Shown here: positions 35,078-50,000 of the stretch, one piece after another
Layout of the letters: each line of letters begins with the position of its first letter
How positions within the stretch are numbered: the stretch's first letter is position 1
Assembly: GCA_964017185.1 (NCBI GenBank)
Contig: OZ024870.1
Coordinates: 59,188,812-59,252,811 of the forward strand
Reading direction: 5' to 3'
From: Rugalucina vietnamica
Taxonomy: Eukaryota; Mollusca; Bivalvia; Lucinida; Lucinidae
DNA: 64,000 nt
The notes under the pieces: generated by a model
Databases searched by the model: none
Told to the model about the DNA's origin: nothing
What the model saw: only the letters and a program-made list of their open reading frames with translations
Program-made: the position numbers and the translations under genes

Positions 35078-38000
35078 TTATGTGTTTGTAATACCTTTAT
35101 AGAGTGTGTACAACATACACTTGTTACTGCTTAAATATGCATATCTGTATGCAATATAGTGTTATTTGATCAATTTGGTATTTCAGTTTAAAGGGTTTAT
35201 GCAATGATTTCTTAACACGTGATGATTAACATAGATCTCAGAGAAATAGCCACTTTAATTTTTCAGCTTGAGGAAAACACTGGCAAGAAATCAAAGGTAT
35301 TGGAGTCAGGTCAAGGTCGACAGGAGAGGGGTTTCACTGCCACCCAGCTTCCTAAACGGGGCCCTCAGGCCAAGTCAGGGCCTGGCGTTGCTAGTGAAGG
35401 GGCTGTTGTTGAAATATCACAGGAGGTAAACTACTACATAATCATACTAGACAGGCTTTTTAGCTCACCTGAGCCGTCAGGCTCACAAGGTGAGCTTATA
35501 GTATACCCATGCTCCGTCGTCCGTCCGTCCGTCCGTCGTCCGTCCGTCGTCCGTCCGTCCGTCGTCCACCATTTTCAAAGATCTTCTTCTCTGAAACAGC
35601 TTGGCCAATCAAAGCCAAATTTTACATGAAGCATCTATGGGAAGGGGGAACCAATGTGTATATAAATAATCCAGGTCACATGACCAAGATGGCCGCCATG
35701 CCCATATATGGTAAAAACCCTTCAAAAATCTTCTTCTCCGGAACCACTGGACCGATTTCAACCAAACTTGGCATGAAGCATCGATGACTCAAGTACTACA
35801 ATGTGTATATAAATCATGACCTTGCGGTGACCTTGACCTATTTTACAGCAAGGTCAACATAGGTCGCCTTTGCATTTGAATGGGAAAAATTGTTAAATTG
35901 TCATTTAAAGGAAAAATCTTGCAGAAAATGAGCAGTAGGACTGAATATTAATGATTCTGAAAAAAATTGGACCCCAGGGGCTCATATGCCCCCACCCCCG
36001 GGCAATATACATGTATATTACCATAATACTCAAACATCATCTCCTCTGAAACCGCTTGGCCAATCAAAGCCAAATTTTATGTGAAGCATTAATAGGAAGG
36101 GGTTATCAATGTGTATATAAATAATCCAGGTCACATGACCAAGATGGCCGCCATGCCCATATATGTTAAAAACCCTTCAAAAATCTTCTCCAGAACAGGT
36201 GGATCGATTTCAAAGAAACTTGGCATGAAGCACCGATGGCTCAAGCACTACAATGTGTATATAAATCATGACCCTGTGATGACCTTGACTTATTTCACGG
36301 CAAGGTCAACATAGGTCGCCAATGCATTTGAATAGGGAAAACTTTTAAAATGTCATTTAAAGTGAAAGTCTTGCAGGAAATGGGCAGTAGGACTGAATAT
36401 TAATGATTCTGAAAAAAATTGGACCCCAGGGGCTCATCTGCCCCCACCCCGGGGCAATATACATGTATATTACCATAATATTCAAACATCTTCTCCTCTG
36501 AAACCGCTTGGAGAATCAAAGCCAAATTGTATGTGAAACATTTATGGAATGGGGGAATTAATGTATATATAAATTATCTAGTTCACATAACCAAGATGGC
36601 TGCCATGCCCATATATGGTAAAAACCCTTCAAAAATCTTCTTCTCAGAATTTTGAGGACCGAGCTCAAAGAAACTTGGTATGAAGCACCAATGGCTGAAG
36701 TACAACAATGTATATATAAATCATGACCCTGTGGTGACCTTGACCTATTTTACGACAAGGTCAACATTCTAAGGTCGCCAATGCATTGGAATGTGGAAAA
36801 CTTTTAAAAAGTCATTTGAGGTGAAAATCTTGCAGGAAAAGGGTAGTAGGACTAAATATTAATGATTCTGAAAAAAAATGGACTCATATGTCCACACCCC
36901 GGGGCAATATACATGTTTGTTATATGACTGAAGAAAATCCTGTCTCCTGATTGGTTTAGACACTTTTGATAAATATTAATGTAAACCTGGAACTAGTTTA
37001 GACTTGCCTCTTGAGGGTAATATAAAGTCAAAATCCAGCTGAAACCAGTTTCCAGAGGTTAATTATTTTGACAGTTTTTTCTATATTAACCTCCCAAGTA
37101 CATAATTGACGAGTTGAAATTAACAACCTGTCAAAATGAAATGTACATCAAAATACCAACCAATCAGGGATCAGGATACAAAATAGCCATCTGCAACTAA
37201 AAAAATGGCAGGAGTGGCTGCAAAAGGCAGATTTGCTACCTTAAATACTGAAGATTTGGATAAAATTTTGACTGAAAAAGATTCAGTTAGAACAAAAAGG
37301 AGTAATGAAATGGCAGTGAGAATATTCAAGACTTACCTCAGAGAAAAAGAGTTGCCTGAAAATTTTGAGGAGGCATCTGCATCTTCGCTGGACGACCAGC
37401 TGTCAAGATTTTATGCAGAAGTTAGACAAGTAAATGGAGAGAAATACAAAACAACATCTCTCACTGCCATCAGGCATGGCATTAACAGACATTTACAGTT
37501 AAAGACAGAAGGGATTGACATCATCAATGGTGTGGACTTTAAAAAGTCAAAGCAAATGTTTTCTGCAGTAACGAAGGATTTGAAGCGTGATGGCAAGGGT
37601 GGAATCACTCACTACCCTCCTATTGAACCTGAGGATTTGCAGAAAATGTATGAGTATTTTGATCTCGAAGATAATGTAAAGCTCCAACAGAAGGTTTTTG
37701 TGGATATAATGATGTACTTTGGTAGGAGAGGGAGGGAAAATCTACATCAGCTGAAAATCAGTGACTTTGCTGCGACAACAGATTCAACTGGCCACCTGTA
37801 CATATTCATGCCAAATGATGAATTGACTAAGAATCATCAGGATGACCCCAATACTGCAGAGGGGCATATGTATTCCAGAAAAGGTAAGTGCTCAAAGTAA
37901 AACAATGACCATGAATTGGTATAATCAGAACTAAAATACTGTCATTGAATTAGCTAAACATGATAACACTCATATACGAGAATACAACAATTTAAGATTT

Positions 38001-41000
38001 TTTGTTGATTTTTTAATATTATAGCAAAAGTTGAGAAAATCAATGTACAACCTTGTACACCTCAGACTCAGTTTTACCATAATGTTTTTACAGATAAATC
38101 AAAATAGCCCTTGTATTATGTTATTTTTAACATTGACTAAATGCCTACATTAATTAGGCAAATACACTATAACAATAATCTTATGTTGCAGATGATCCCA
38201 TGTGCCCGGTGAAATCGTTTATGAAGTACAAGAAAAAGCTAAATGTCAAATGTAATCGTCTATTTCAACGGCCGAGCAAAGGAACTACCCAGTGGTATGA
38301 TAACTGTCCTCTGGGTCACAACACCATTGGAGCCATGATGCCTACCATCAGTATTAGTGCCGGATTATCCCAACGTTACACCAACCACAGTCTTCCGGCG
38401 ACAACTGTACATGTACTTGATAAGGAACAGTTTGCTAGCAGGCATATTATGAGTGTAACTGGCCAGAAGTCTGAAAACTCCCTTAAGACATACACTGGAT
38501 ATACCGACAAGACCATCAAGAAACGAATGTCTCACACTATTTCTGAAAATCTCCATCCATCTAATGCTAAAAAAATGTGTGGCAGTTCTAATGATAACCA
38601 GTCAAATCAGCTTCAGGATGAAAATTTGAATTTAGCTAGTGGAATTCTGGAGCCTGTGTCGAATGCGGAGTTTAATCAAATTGTCCAAGATATGGCTTCA
38701 GATGAAGATTTTGATAGGTTGCTGACCACGATCGATACAAACAACATGGCAATGCCAGGATCGTCAAATACTCTGAACTATGCCCACAACCAAATGACTA
38801 AACAGTCCATGATGAATGTACCGGTGCCGGTGTTCAACAACTGTTCCAATATCACAATTAACTATAATTTTAACAAATAAATCAAGTGTTGAAAAATCCA
38901 TTATAAATAGTAACTATGATGCCAGGAATTCACTTGCAAAAAAAAAAAAATAATTTTTATTAACATGCACATATAATTTTATGGTTCAAAGGATAGAGGA
39001 CCGTTTTCATATGATTAATAGTGTACATTTTTGTATTTATGTATATTGTACTTGTATTGAAAATATCCAGAGGATAGTGTTTTTCAAGAATTCCAGATAC
39101 TGATTTCATGTCATCATATGCAAAGCATTATTGTTGAGAAGTACATGTGCTTTTATGTTATTACTGAAAGCTAATCTAACCCAGAGGATAGGCGATAGTG
39201 CATTTATATAGTTCTTTCAATGCTGCTTATATTATTAAATCCAATGGAAAATTGTGTTCATTGAGACAGTTTGATTGTTTTCTTGATTCATTAGAACATA
39301 TAAAGGGAAATAATCCTGGCATTTGATGAAAAAAAACCCAAAAAGCCTTGCATCATGATCAGTCAATATATTGGTCAGAATGTACTCCAATGAGACGCTG
39401 CAGATTTGGACAATTATTAGGATCTTCAGTGTTGGTAAATATCTTCAGGTGCAAAGGTCTGAAACTTTTTTTTCTTCTTTATTTCTGTTCACCTTAACCA
39501 TGTTGATAGTGTATTAAATTTATAAAGTAATTTATATTTTGTTCTTCTGAAGGTGGCAAAACAGTCAGCCTTTTTGTTTGCCAACTAAAACCAGATTTCT
39601 CATGATACAGCTAAATTGTCTAGTATTTCCATGTCTACTGGTGTCACTGTAAAACACAAGCTCTGGCGTCTATTTCAAATGATGTAATTGGCAAGACACT
39701 TGTCAAATGACATGTGGTTGCTCTGAAATTTACATCAAATGCTGTCACATCCCTTGAAGGGGATTGTCATATTAGCACCTGCATTAACAAAATAAAGCGT
39801 TGCAGAACATTATAAAAAAGACACCTGTACCCAATAGCCCCAGGATTGCATGTTTCCTCAATGAGTAAACTTTCTCATGCAGTCAGTATATCTTGACAAA
39901 ATGTTTCATAGTATATCCATGATTAGGTGTCAGTCAGGTGTCCTAATCTGTTGTTGTCCATCATTTTTTTTAAACCACTTGGCCAAATTTTATGTGGAGT
40001 TTATGTGGAGCATATCACAAATTATTATGTTGGCTTGCTATCCAGTGTACACATAACAGGCTCAATAAGGTAAGCCTGAAACAGTAATACCATACTTTTG
40101 TCATATAACAAAACAGTTATTGACTTCGATTCGTTGGATATAAGGATTTATCAACCCTCAAAAGTGATATTCACCTCGGCCTTCGGCCTCGGTGAATATC
40201 ACTTTCTCGGGTTGATAAATCCTTATATCCACCTCATCGAAGTCAATAATTGTATAATATTACCATAATATTCAAACATCCACTCCTCTAAAACCACTTG
40301 GCCAATTGAAGCCAAATTTTATGTGGAGCATCTATAGGATGGGGGAACCAATGTGTATATTAATAATCTAAGTCACATGACCAAGATGGCCACCATGCCC
40401 ATATTGGTAAAAACCCTTCAAATATCTTCTTCTCTGAAACCAATAGATTGATTTTAATGAAACTTGGCATGAAGCATCCATGGACAGAATATTGATTAGT
40501 CTGAAAAAAGAAAACGGCCCAAGGGCTTCATCTGCCCCTGCACTGGGGTTAAATACCATAATATTCAAACATGTTTATTGGTATATGCAGCAGACTCAGG
40601 TGAGCGTTTACAGGACCATTGGTCCTCTGGTCTTATAATATTATGTATGATTTACAATATTTTTGTCATATCTTTTCTTCTGCATGTATTTATAAAACCA
40701 GGAAAGTTATTGAAAATTTATCATTACCTTATCATGAAAGCATGTATACCATATGAGCCGCGATGCGAGAAAAACGGTCTTTGGGGTGTCCAACCAGGTC
40801 TGACACAAATCGATCTGTACAGTCACAGAAGCAGGCTAGAAGCTTGAAATTTCAGATTGAAGGAGAAGAGAAATTGTACCATTGGTGTAGTGAAAACAAA
40901 GGCGCTGATTAGCTTCGCAGTTAGTGTTCGAAGCTGATCTGCGCCTTTGTTTTCACATACGCAAAAATCCGCTTTTCTCACGATGTGGCTCATATAACAT

Positions 41001-44000
41001 AGAATAACTTTATTTCAGAAAATCATCATACAAGGTTTCCTTCAATCACAGGCAAGATTCCAAGCTGAGAGTTTATACTACATGTATTAGATTATTTATT
41101 TATAAGAGAAATAATAATATAAAAAGTAACCATATTCCAGTACAAACCTTTTATCATCAGCTGATTTGTTGACTCTTCTATTGCGTGTTAACTCTAACTT
41201 GTAGGTGTTTGATGCAATATCAGCTGTGAGAAGTGATGATGATTCTACACAGTGGATGGTAGCAGAATACAGGGATTCTAGTCCAAAAGGTAATCAATTA
41301 ATTGTGCTTTGTTCAAAAGTCTTCTCTAACGCAGGATCAAATTCCTTAAAGCCATATAATTGAAGCCAAGCCCATACATAGACTGCAAATTTTTTCCATC
41401 AACAGGCTGGAAGGTATTGCATTGAATTTAGATGGTAAAACTGTTCAAGTTTAAAGAAAAGTTGATGTAGAAGTGTTCAAGTTTAAAGAAAAGTTGATGT
41501 AGAAGAAGAATCCATCCAAAGTGAAAGTGTTTAATTGGAAAGTTTTTCCCTCCAAAAGTCATCTTTTTGGCTTGGATTGTTTTCCATCCGGGAGTAGGCT
41601 GTTTAAAGGGAACACTACATGACATAACCCATCCACACACAGAAGTTGGCCAGGGACATGATTAGGAAGCAAAGGATTTGTACTGTGTATGTATTTTAAC
41701 AAAGAGCTGCTCAGCTTTACAATAATCCCACATAGCTGATCTGTGGTTTGTTTGTGGACAATATCGAAGTTCTGGAAGTTTTATTTACGGAGTAAATATT
41801 TACTCTCATACTTAACAAATTATATAAACAAATTCCTCCCATTGTCCATTTCTTGCCAGTGACGATTGTTCAAAAACAAGAAGAATTGTCAATTTATTTC
41901 TGAATATTGCAGGAGTATATTTTAATAACTCAAAACAGCTGTATTTTTTGCATGTTCATTCTTTACCATATTCCATACATCTTAATAATTTTAACTAGGC
42001 CCCATTGACCTTACAAGCACAGGAACTGGAGACAGTAAAGAAATGGTAGAAAATCTAGTCGACGATAAAGCTATGTATGGACTGTACAGGGTAACAGATA
42101 AAGTAGACAATATTACCACAGTCAAGTTTGTCTATATCATCTGGTAGGTTGTATTTTATAGCATTACGAAAACACACCCATACAGACATTTTGAAAGTTG
42201 TAAAAAATGAAATATTCAAAAGAAAAAATTCAATATTTTTCTTATTTTTGCTCGAAACATAGATTGTGGGTACACGTCTATTGAGTACCCACAATCTATG
42301 TTTTGGAGCAAAAATAAGAAAAATAGGTAAACCCCAGTTTTACTATATAAATATATATATCATGATATCCCTATGTTGGAAAGATGTCCCATAAAATGGA
42401 GGCAATGTCCCAACATTACGATAGTTGTTGACTGGGACATCAAGCATCATATCAAACAAACACATATAAGGAATTTTCGCCTGAAAAATTCTCCAATTTC
42501 GGATTGATATTTCATACAATATTAGCAGTTCAAAAATTTCATAAGCTTGAATGTAAAACCCACTTTTAACACCAGAGGACCAATGGTCCTGTAAACGCTC
42601 ACCTGAGACCTGAGATATATAAATGAACTTGTTAGACTAGAATGGTACAGTGCATGTATATAACCCTAGGGCAGGGTCAGAATAACTCCTGGAGTCAATG
42701 TCTTTTTCAAATCATAAAAATTCAGTCCATTTGCCAATTAACTGCAAGTTTTGTCCTTCAAATGACATTTTAGCAATTTTCTCCATTCAAATGCATGGGT
42801 GATCTAAGTTGATCTTGCCCTGAAATAGGTCAAGGTCATCCCAGTGTCATGATTTATACAAATTTTGTAGACCTCCATTCCTTAATGCTTCATGCCAAGT
42901 TTCAAAATCATAGGCCTTCTGGTTCTGAAGAAGAAGATTTTTAAAAATTTTTGCTATTTATAGCCATGGCGGCCATCTTGGTCATGTGACCTTGACCATT
43001 TATATAAACTTTCATTTCCTCTTCCTAAGGATGCTCCACATAAAGTTTGGCTTTGATTGGCTAAGCAGTTTCTGAGAAATATTATGGTCATCTACATGTA
43101 TATAGCTCCGGGGCAGGGGCAGACAATCCCTGGGCCTAAAATATTTTCATAAGCATAAATCTTCTGCCCATTTGCTCATTCCTAGCAAGTTTTCTGCCAT
43201 TACATGACATTTTCCTATTTTTTCCCATTCAAATGCATGGGCGACCTAAGTTGACCTTGCCGTAAAATAGGTCAAGGTCATCCCAGGGTCATGATTTATA
43301 TAAACTTTGTAGAGCTCCATTCCCAGATGCTTCATACCAAGTTTCAAAATCATAGGCCTTCTGGTTCTGAAGAAGAAGATTTTTAAACATTTTTGCTATT
43401 TATTGCCATGGCGACCATCTTGGTCATGCGACCTTGACCATTTATACAAACTTTCAATCCCTCTTCCTAATGATGCTCCACAAAAAGTTTGGCTTTGATT
43501 GGCTTAGCGATTTCAGAGAAGAAGATGTTTCAATATTATGGTCATATACTTGTATATAGCCCCGGGGCAGGGGCAGACAACCCCCTAGGCCCAAAATATT
43601 TTCTTAAACTTAAATCTTCTGTCCATTTGCTCATTTCTAGCAAGTTTTCTGCCATTTAATTACATTTTCCTATTTTTAGCTCACCTGAGCCGAAGGCTCA
43701 CAGGTGAGCTTATAGTATACCCATGCTCCGGCGTCCGTCCGTCGTCCGTCGTCGTCCGTCCGTCGTCCACAATTTCAAAGATCTTCTCCTCTGAAACCGC
43801 TTGGCCAGTCAAAGCCAAACTTCATGTGGAGCATCCTTAGGAAGGGGGAACGAAAGTTTATATAAATGGTCCAGGTCACATGACCAAGATGGCCACCATG
43901 GCTATAAATAGCAAAAACCTTTAAAAATCTTCTTCTCCAGAACCAGTGGGCCGATTTCCACAAAACTTGGTATGTAGCATCGAGGACGCGGGCCCATCAT

Positions 44001-47000
44001 AATTTATATAAATCATGACCCTGGGATGACCTTGACCTATTGTACGGCAAGGTCAACTTAGGTCGCCAATGCATTTGAATGGGAAAAAATGGTAAAATGC
44101 TATTTAAAGGGTAAAACTTACTGGGAATAGGCCAATGGACAGAATATTAATGTTAATGGAAAATTTTAGCCCCTGGGGTTTGTCTGCCCCTGCCCCGGGG
44201 CTATACATATGTATATTTCCATAATAATGAAACATCTTCTCCCCTGAAACCGCTTGGCCAATCAAAGCCAAACTTCATATGGAGCATCCTTGGGAAGGGG
44301 GAAAGAAAGTTTATATAAATGGTCAAGGTCACATGACCAAGATGGCTGCTATGGCTATAAATAGAAAAACCTTTAAAAATCTTCTTCTCCAGAACCAGAA
44401 GGCCAATGATTTTGAAACTTGGTGTGAAGCATCAGTGACTGGAGCTCTACAAAGTTTATATAAATCATGACCTTGGGATGACCTTGACCTATTTTGCGGC
44501 AAGGTCAACATAGGTCGCTCATGCATTTGAATGGGGAAAAGTGTTAAAATGTCATTTGTAGGGAAAAACTTGCAGGAAATGGGCAAATGGACTTAAGATA
44601 GATGATTCTGATAAAATTTGGACCCCAGGGGTCTGTCTGCCCCCACCCCGGGGCAATATACATGTATATAACAGTGATATTCAAAGATCTTCTTCTCTGA
44701 ATTTGCTTGGCAAATCAAAGCCAAACTTTATGAGGAGCATTGTTAGGAAGTGGGAATGAAAGTATATATAAATGGTCAAGGTCACATGGCCAAGATGGCT
44801 GCCATGGCTATAAATAGCAAAAACCTTTAAAAATCTTCTTCTCCAGAACCAGAAGGCCTATGATTTTGAAACTTAGCATGAAGCATCAGGCACTGGAGCT
44901 CTACAATGTTTATATAAATCATGACCCTTAGATGACCTTGATCTATTTTATGGCATGGTCAACTTAGGTCGCCCATGCATTTGAATGGGGAAAATTGATA
45001 CAATGTCATTTGAAGGGCAAAACTTGCAGTAAATTGGCAAATGGACTGAAGTTTTATGATTTGAAAAAGAAATTGACTCCAGGGGTTGCTCTGACCCGGC
45101 CCTGGGGTTATATACATGTATATTACCATTCTAGTCAAATAAGTTTATTGGTATATATCTCAGGTTTCAGGTGAGCGTTTACAGGACCATTGGTCCTCTG
45201 GTTTCCCATTCCAATGCATGGGAGACCTAAGTTGACCTTGCCGTAAAATAGGTCAAGGTCATCCCAGGGTCATGATTTATATAAACTTTGTAGAGCTCCA
45301 TTCCCAGATGCTTCACACCAAGTTTCAAAATCATAGGCCTTCTGGTTCTGAAGAAGAAGATTTTTAAATGTTTTTGCTATTTATAGCCCTGGCGGCCATC
45401 TTGGTCATGTGACCTTGACCATTTATATAAACTTTCATTCACTCTTCCCAAGGATGCTCCACATGAAGTTTGGCTTTGATTGGCCCAGCGGTTTCAAAGA
45501 AGAAGATGTTTGAATATTATGGTCATATACATGTATATAGCCCCGGGGCAGGGGCAGACAACCCCCCAGGGGCTAAACTTTTCCATTAACATTAATCTTC
45601 TGTCCATTTGCTCATTTCTAGCAAGTTTTCTGCAATTTAATTAAGTTTTACCCATTAAATAGCATTTTACCATTTTTCCCATTCAAATGCATTGGCGACC
45701 AGCAAGTTGACCTTGCTGTAAAACAGGTCAAGGTCATCCTAGGGTCATGATTTATATAAACTATGATGGGCCCGCGTCCCCGATGCTACATACCAAGTTT
45801 CGTGGAAATCGGCCCACTGGTTCTGGAGAAGAAGATTTTTAAAGGTTTTTGCTATTTATAGCCATGGCGGCCATCTTGGTCATGTGACCTGGACCATTTA
45901 TATAAACTTTCGTTCCCCCTTCCTAAGGATGCTCCACATGAAGTTTGGCTCTGATTGGCCAAGCGGTTTCAGAGGAGAAGATCTTTGAAATTGTGAACGA
46001 CGGACGGACGCCGGAGCATGGGTATACTATAAGCTCACCTGTGAGCCTTCAGCTCAGGTGAGCTAAAAATATGAAATATGGAGCTTCTTAAAACTTAATT
46101 TCTCACCAGAGGACCAATGGTCCTGTAAACGCTCACCTGAAACCCGAGATATATACCGATAAACTTGTTTGACTAGAATGGTAATATACATGTATATAAC
46201 CCCAGGGCCGGGTCAGAGCAACCCTTGGAGTCAGTTTCTTTTTGAAAACATAAAACATCAGTCCATTTGCCAGTACATGTATACTGTGAGTTTTGCCCTT
46301 CAAATGACATTTTAACAATTTTCCCCATTCAAATGCATGGGCGACCTATGTTGACCATGCCGTAAAATTGGTCAAGGTCATCCAAGGGTCACGATTTATA
46401 TAAAATTTGTAGAGCCTGATGCTTCATGCCAAGTTTCAAAATCATAGGCCTTCTGGTTCTGGAGAAAAAAGATTTTTAAAGGTTTTTGCTATTTATAGCC
46501 ATGACCGCCATCTTGGTCATGTGACCTGGACCATTTATTTAAACTTTTGTTCCCCCTTCCTAAGAATGCTCCACATGAAGTTTGGCTTTGATTGGCAAAG
46601 CTGTTTCAGAGAAGATCTTTGAACATTATGATAATATACATGTATATTACCCCGGGGTGGGGGCAGACCTGCCCCTGGGGTCCAATTTATTTTAGAATCA
46701 TAAATGTCAAGTCCCTTTGCCCATTTCCATAAAGTATTTCCCCTCAAATGACATTTTGACAATTTTCCCCATTCAAATGCATGGGCGACACATGTTGACC
46801 TTGCCGTAAAATAGGTCAAGGTCATCCCAGGGTCATGATTTATATAAAATTTGTAGAGCTCCTCACCCTGATGCTTCATGCCAAGTTTCAAAATCGTAGG
46901 CCTTCTGGTTCTGGAGAAGAAGATTTTTAAAGGTTTTTGCTATTTATAGCCATGGCAGCCATCTTGGTCATGTGACCTTGACCATTTATACATACTTTCA

Positions 47001-50000
47001 TTCCCACTTCCTAACAATGTTCCTCATAAAGTTTGGCTTTGATTGGCCAAACAGTTTCAGAGAAGAAGATCTTTGAATATCACTGAAATATACATGTATA
47101 TTGCCCAGGGTGGGGGCAGACAGACCCCTGGGGTCCAAATTTTTTCAGAATCATCAATCTTAAGTCCATTTGCCCATTTCCTGCAAGTTTTTCCCTACAA
47201 ATGACATTTTAACACTTTTCCCCATTCAAATATTTGAGCGAACTATGTTGACCTTGCCGTAAAATAGGTCAAGGTCATCCAAGGGTCACGATTTATATAA
47301 AATTTGTAGAGCCTGATGCTTCATGCCAAGTTTCAAAATCATAAGCCTTCTGGTTCTGGAGAAAAAAGATTTTTAAAGGTTTTTGCTATTTGTAGCCATG
47401 ACCGCCATCTTGGTCATGTGACCTGGACCATTTATTTAAACTTTTGTTCCCCCTTCCTAAGAATGCTCCACATGAAGTTTGGCTTTGATTGGCAAAGCTG
47501 TTTCAGAGAAGATCTTTGAACATTATGATAATATACATGTATATTACCCCGGGGTGGGGGCAGACCTGCCCCTGGGGTCCAATTTATTTTAGAATCATAA
47601 ATGTCAAGTCCCTTTGCCCATTTCCATAAAGTATTTCCCCTCAAATGACATTTTGACAATTTTCCCCATTCAAATGCATGGGCGACACATGTTGACCTTG
47701 CCGTAAAATAGGTCAAGGTCATCCCAGGGTCATGATTTATATAAAATTTGTAGAGCTCCTCACCCTGATGCTTATGTCAAGTTTCAAAATTGTAGGCCTT
47801 CTGGTTCTGGAGAAGAAGATTTTTAAAGGTTTTTGCTATTTATAGCCATGGCAGCCATCTTGGTCATGTGACCTTGACCATTTATACATACTTTCATTCC
47901 CACTTCCTAACAATATTCCTCATAAAGTTTGGCTTTGATTGGCCAAGCAGTTTCAGAGAAGAAGATCTTTGAATATCACTGAAATATACATGTATATTGC
48001 CCCAGGGTGGGGGCAGACAGACCCCTGGGGTCCAATTTTTTTCAGAATCATCAATCTTAAGTCCATTTGCCCATTTCCTGCAAGTTTTTCCCTACAAATG
48101 ACATTTTAACACTTTTCCCCATTCAAATGCATGAGCGAACTATGTTGACCTTGCCGTAAAATAGGTCAAGGTCATCACAGGGTCATGATTTATATAAAAT
48201 TTGTAGAGCTCCACTCACTGATGCTTCACACCAAGTTTCAAAATCATTGGCCTTCTGGTTCTGGAGAAGAAGATTTTTAAAGTTTTTTTTTCTATTTATA
48301 GCCTTGGCAGCCATCTTGGTCATGTGACCTTGACCATTTATATAAACTTTCTTTCCCCCTTCCCAAGGATGCTCCATATGAAGTTTGGCTTTGATTGGCC
48401 AAGCGGTTTCAGGGGAGAAGATGTTTCATTATTATGGAAATATACGTGTATATAGCCCTGGGTCAGGGGCAGACAAACCCCAGGGGCTTAAATTTTCCAT
48501 TAACATTAATCTTCTGTCCATTTGCCTATTCCCAGTAAGTTTTACCCATTAAATAGCATTTTACCATTTTTTCCCATTCAAATGCATTGGCGACCTAAGT
48601 TGACCTTGCCGTAAAAAAGGTCAAGGTCATCCTAGGGTCATGATTTATATAAACTATGATGGGCCCGCGTCCCCGATGCTACATACCAAGTTTCGTGGAA
48701 ATCGGCCCACTGGTTCTGGAGAAGAAGATTTTCAAAGGTTTTTGCTATTTATAGCCATGGCGGCCATCTTGGTCATGTGACCTGGACCATTTATATAAAC
48801 TTTCGTTCCCCCTTCCTAAGGATGCTCCACAAGTAGAATGGCTTTGATTGGCCAAGCAGTTTCAGAGGAGAAGATCTTTGAAATTGTTAACGACGACGAC
48901 GGTGACGGAGCATGGGTATACTATAAGCTCACCTGTGAGCCTTCGGCTCAGGTGAGCTAACAAGTGCTTCTTTTGGCCTCTTACTTTTACCGTAACTATC
49001 CTATTGTTGTATATAAACAGAAAAGTTTGTTTCTTCACATTTGAGATAATTCTATCCTCATAAATTTCAGGGTAGGTGGTAATGTTAAACCCATGACCAA
49101 GGCTAAAATTTCCACCCACAAAGGTATTGCAGAACAAACATTTGGACCCTACCATGTCAGCATATACGCCAATGACACCTCAGATATCTCAGAAAATATT
49201 ATCATGGAAAAGGTAGGTTACATTACAAAAACTTGCCCATGCAATAAACAGATATTTTTTGAGCTTTAAAAATTGAACATTTTCAGCTGAAAATTTTGAT
49301 ATTTTTCTTATTTTTGCTCAAAACATAGATTGTGGTTACGCATTAGAATTTAGGTTTAACGAGTACCCACAATCTATGTTTTTGAGTCAAAATAAGAAAA
49401 AAGGTATACCCCTGCATACACCAGTTTTGCTACATAAAAGTGAGCTATCAAGGGGGTATACATTACACAGACATGTTTTTTGTGATGATAAGAATTTTGG
49501 CTTGAGAGTCTTGGTTTAGCATGTAAAGAGATGCAAGGAAGATGTAATAAACAAACCTCAATTTTCCAAGTTAAATTTTTGCATCATCAGGCTCATTTTC
49601 TACCATCAGGAAAACATGTCCAAGACATGTATACCCCCTTAAACCCCAGTTTTATGTAGAAAAATTGGGGTTTGCAAGGGCATACCTGTTTCTCATTTTT
49701 GCTCCAAAACATTGATTGTGGGTACTTGTTAGAACCGCCTCAGTGAAGGCGGTTCTAAAGTGTACCTACAATGTTTTGAGCAAAAATATTAAAAATATCA
49801 AGTTTCGAACAAACATTTGGACCATACCATGTCAGCATATATGACACCTCTGATATCTCAGAAAATATTATCATGGAAAAGGTAGGTTATAAGAGTTTTG
49901 GCTTGAGAATTTAGGTGAAACATGTAAAGAGATGCAAGGAGAGATGAGTTTTGGCTTGAGAATTTAGGTTTTACATGTAAAGAGATGCAAGAAGGGATGA

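Noticed and set aside
35459-35629. Extension of exon 4 through the (GTCC)n region (136-aa ORF)
   Set aside because: A canonical GTAAAC donor at 35426 and phase continuity with exon 5 show the frame leaves at 35425; the rest is family A DNA.
43775-48377. Recurring ORFs such as MEHPWEGGKKVYINGQGH and MTLTYFTARSTCV
   Set aside because: They are translations of family A core units on either strand, differ by frameshifts between units and have no family signature.
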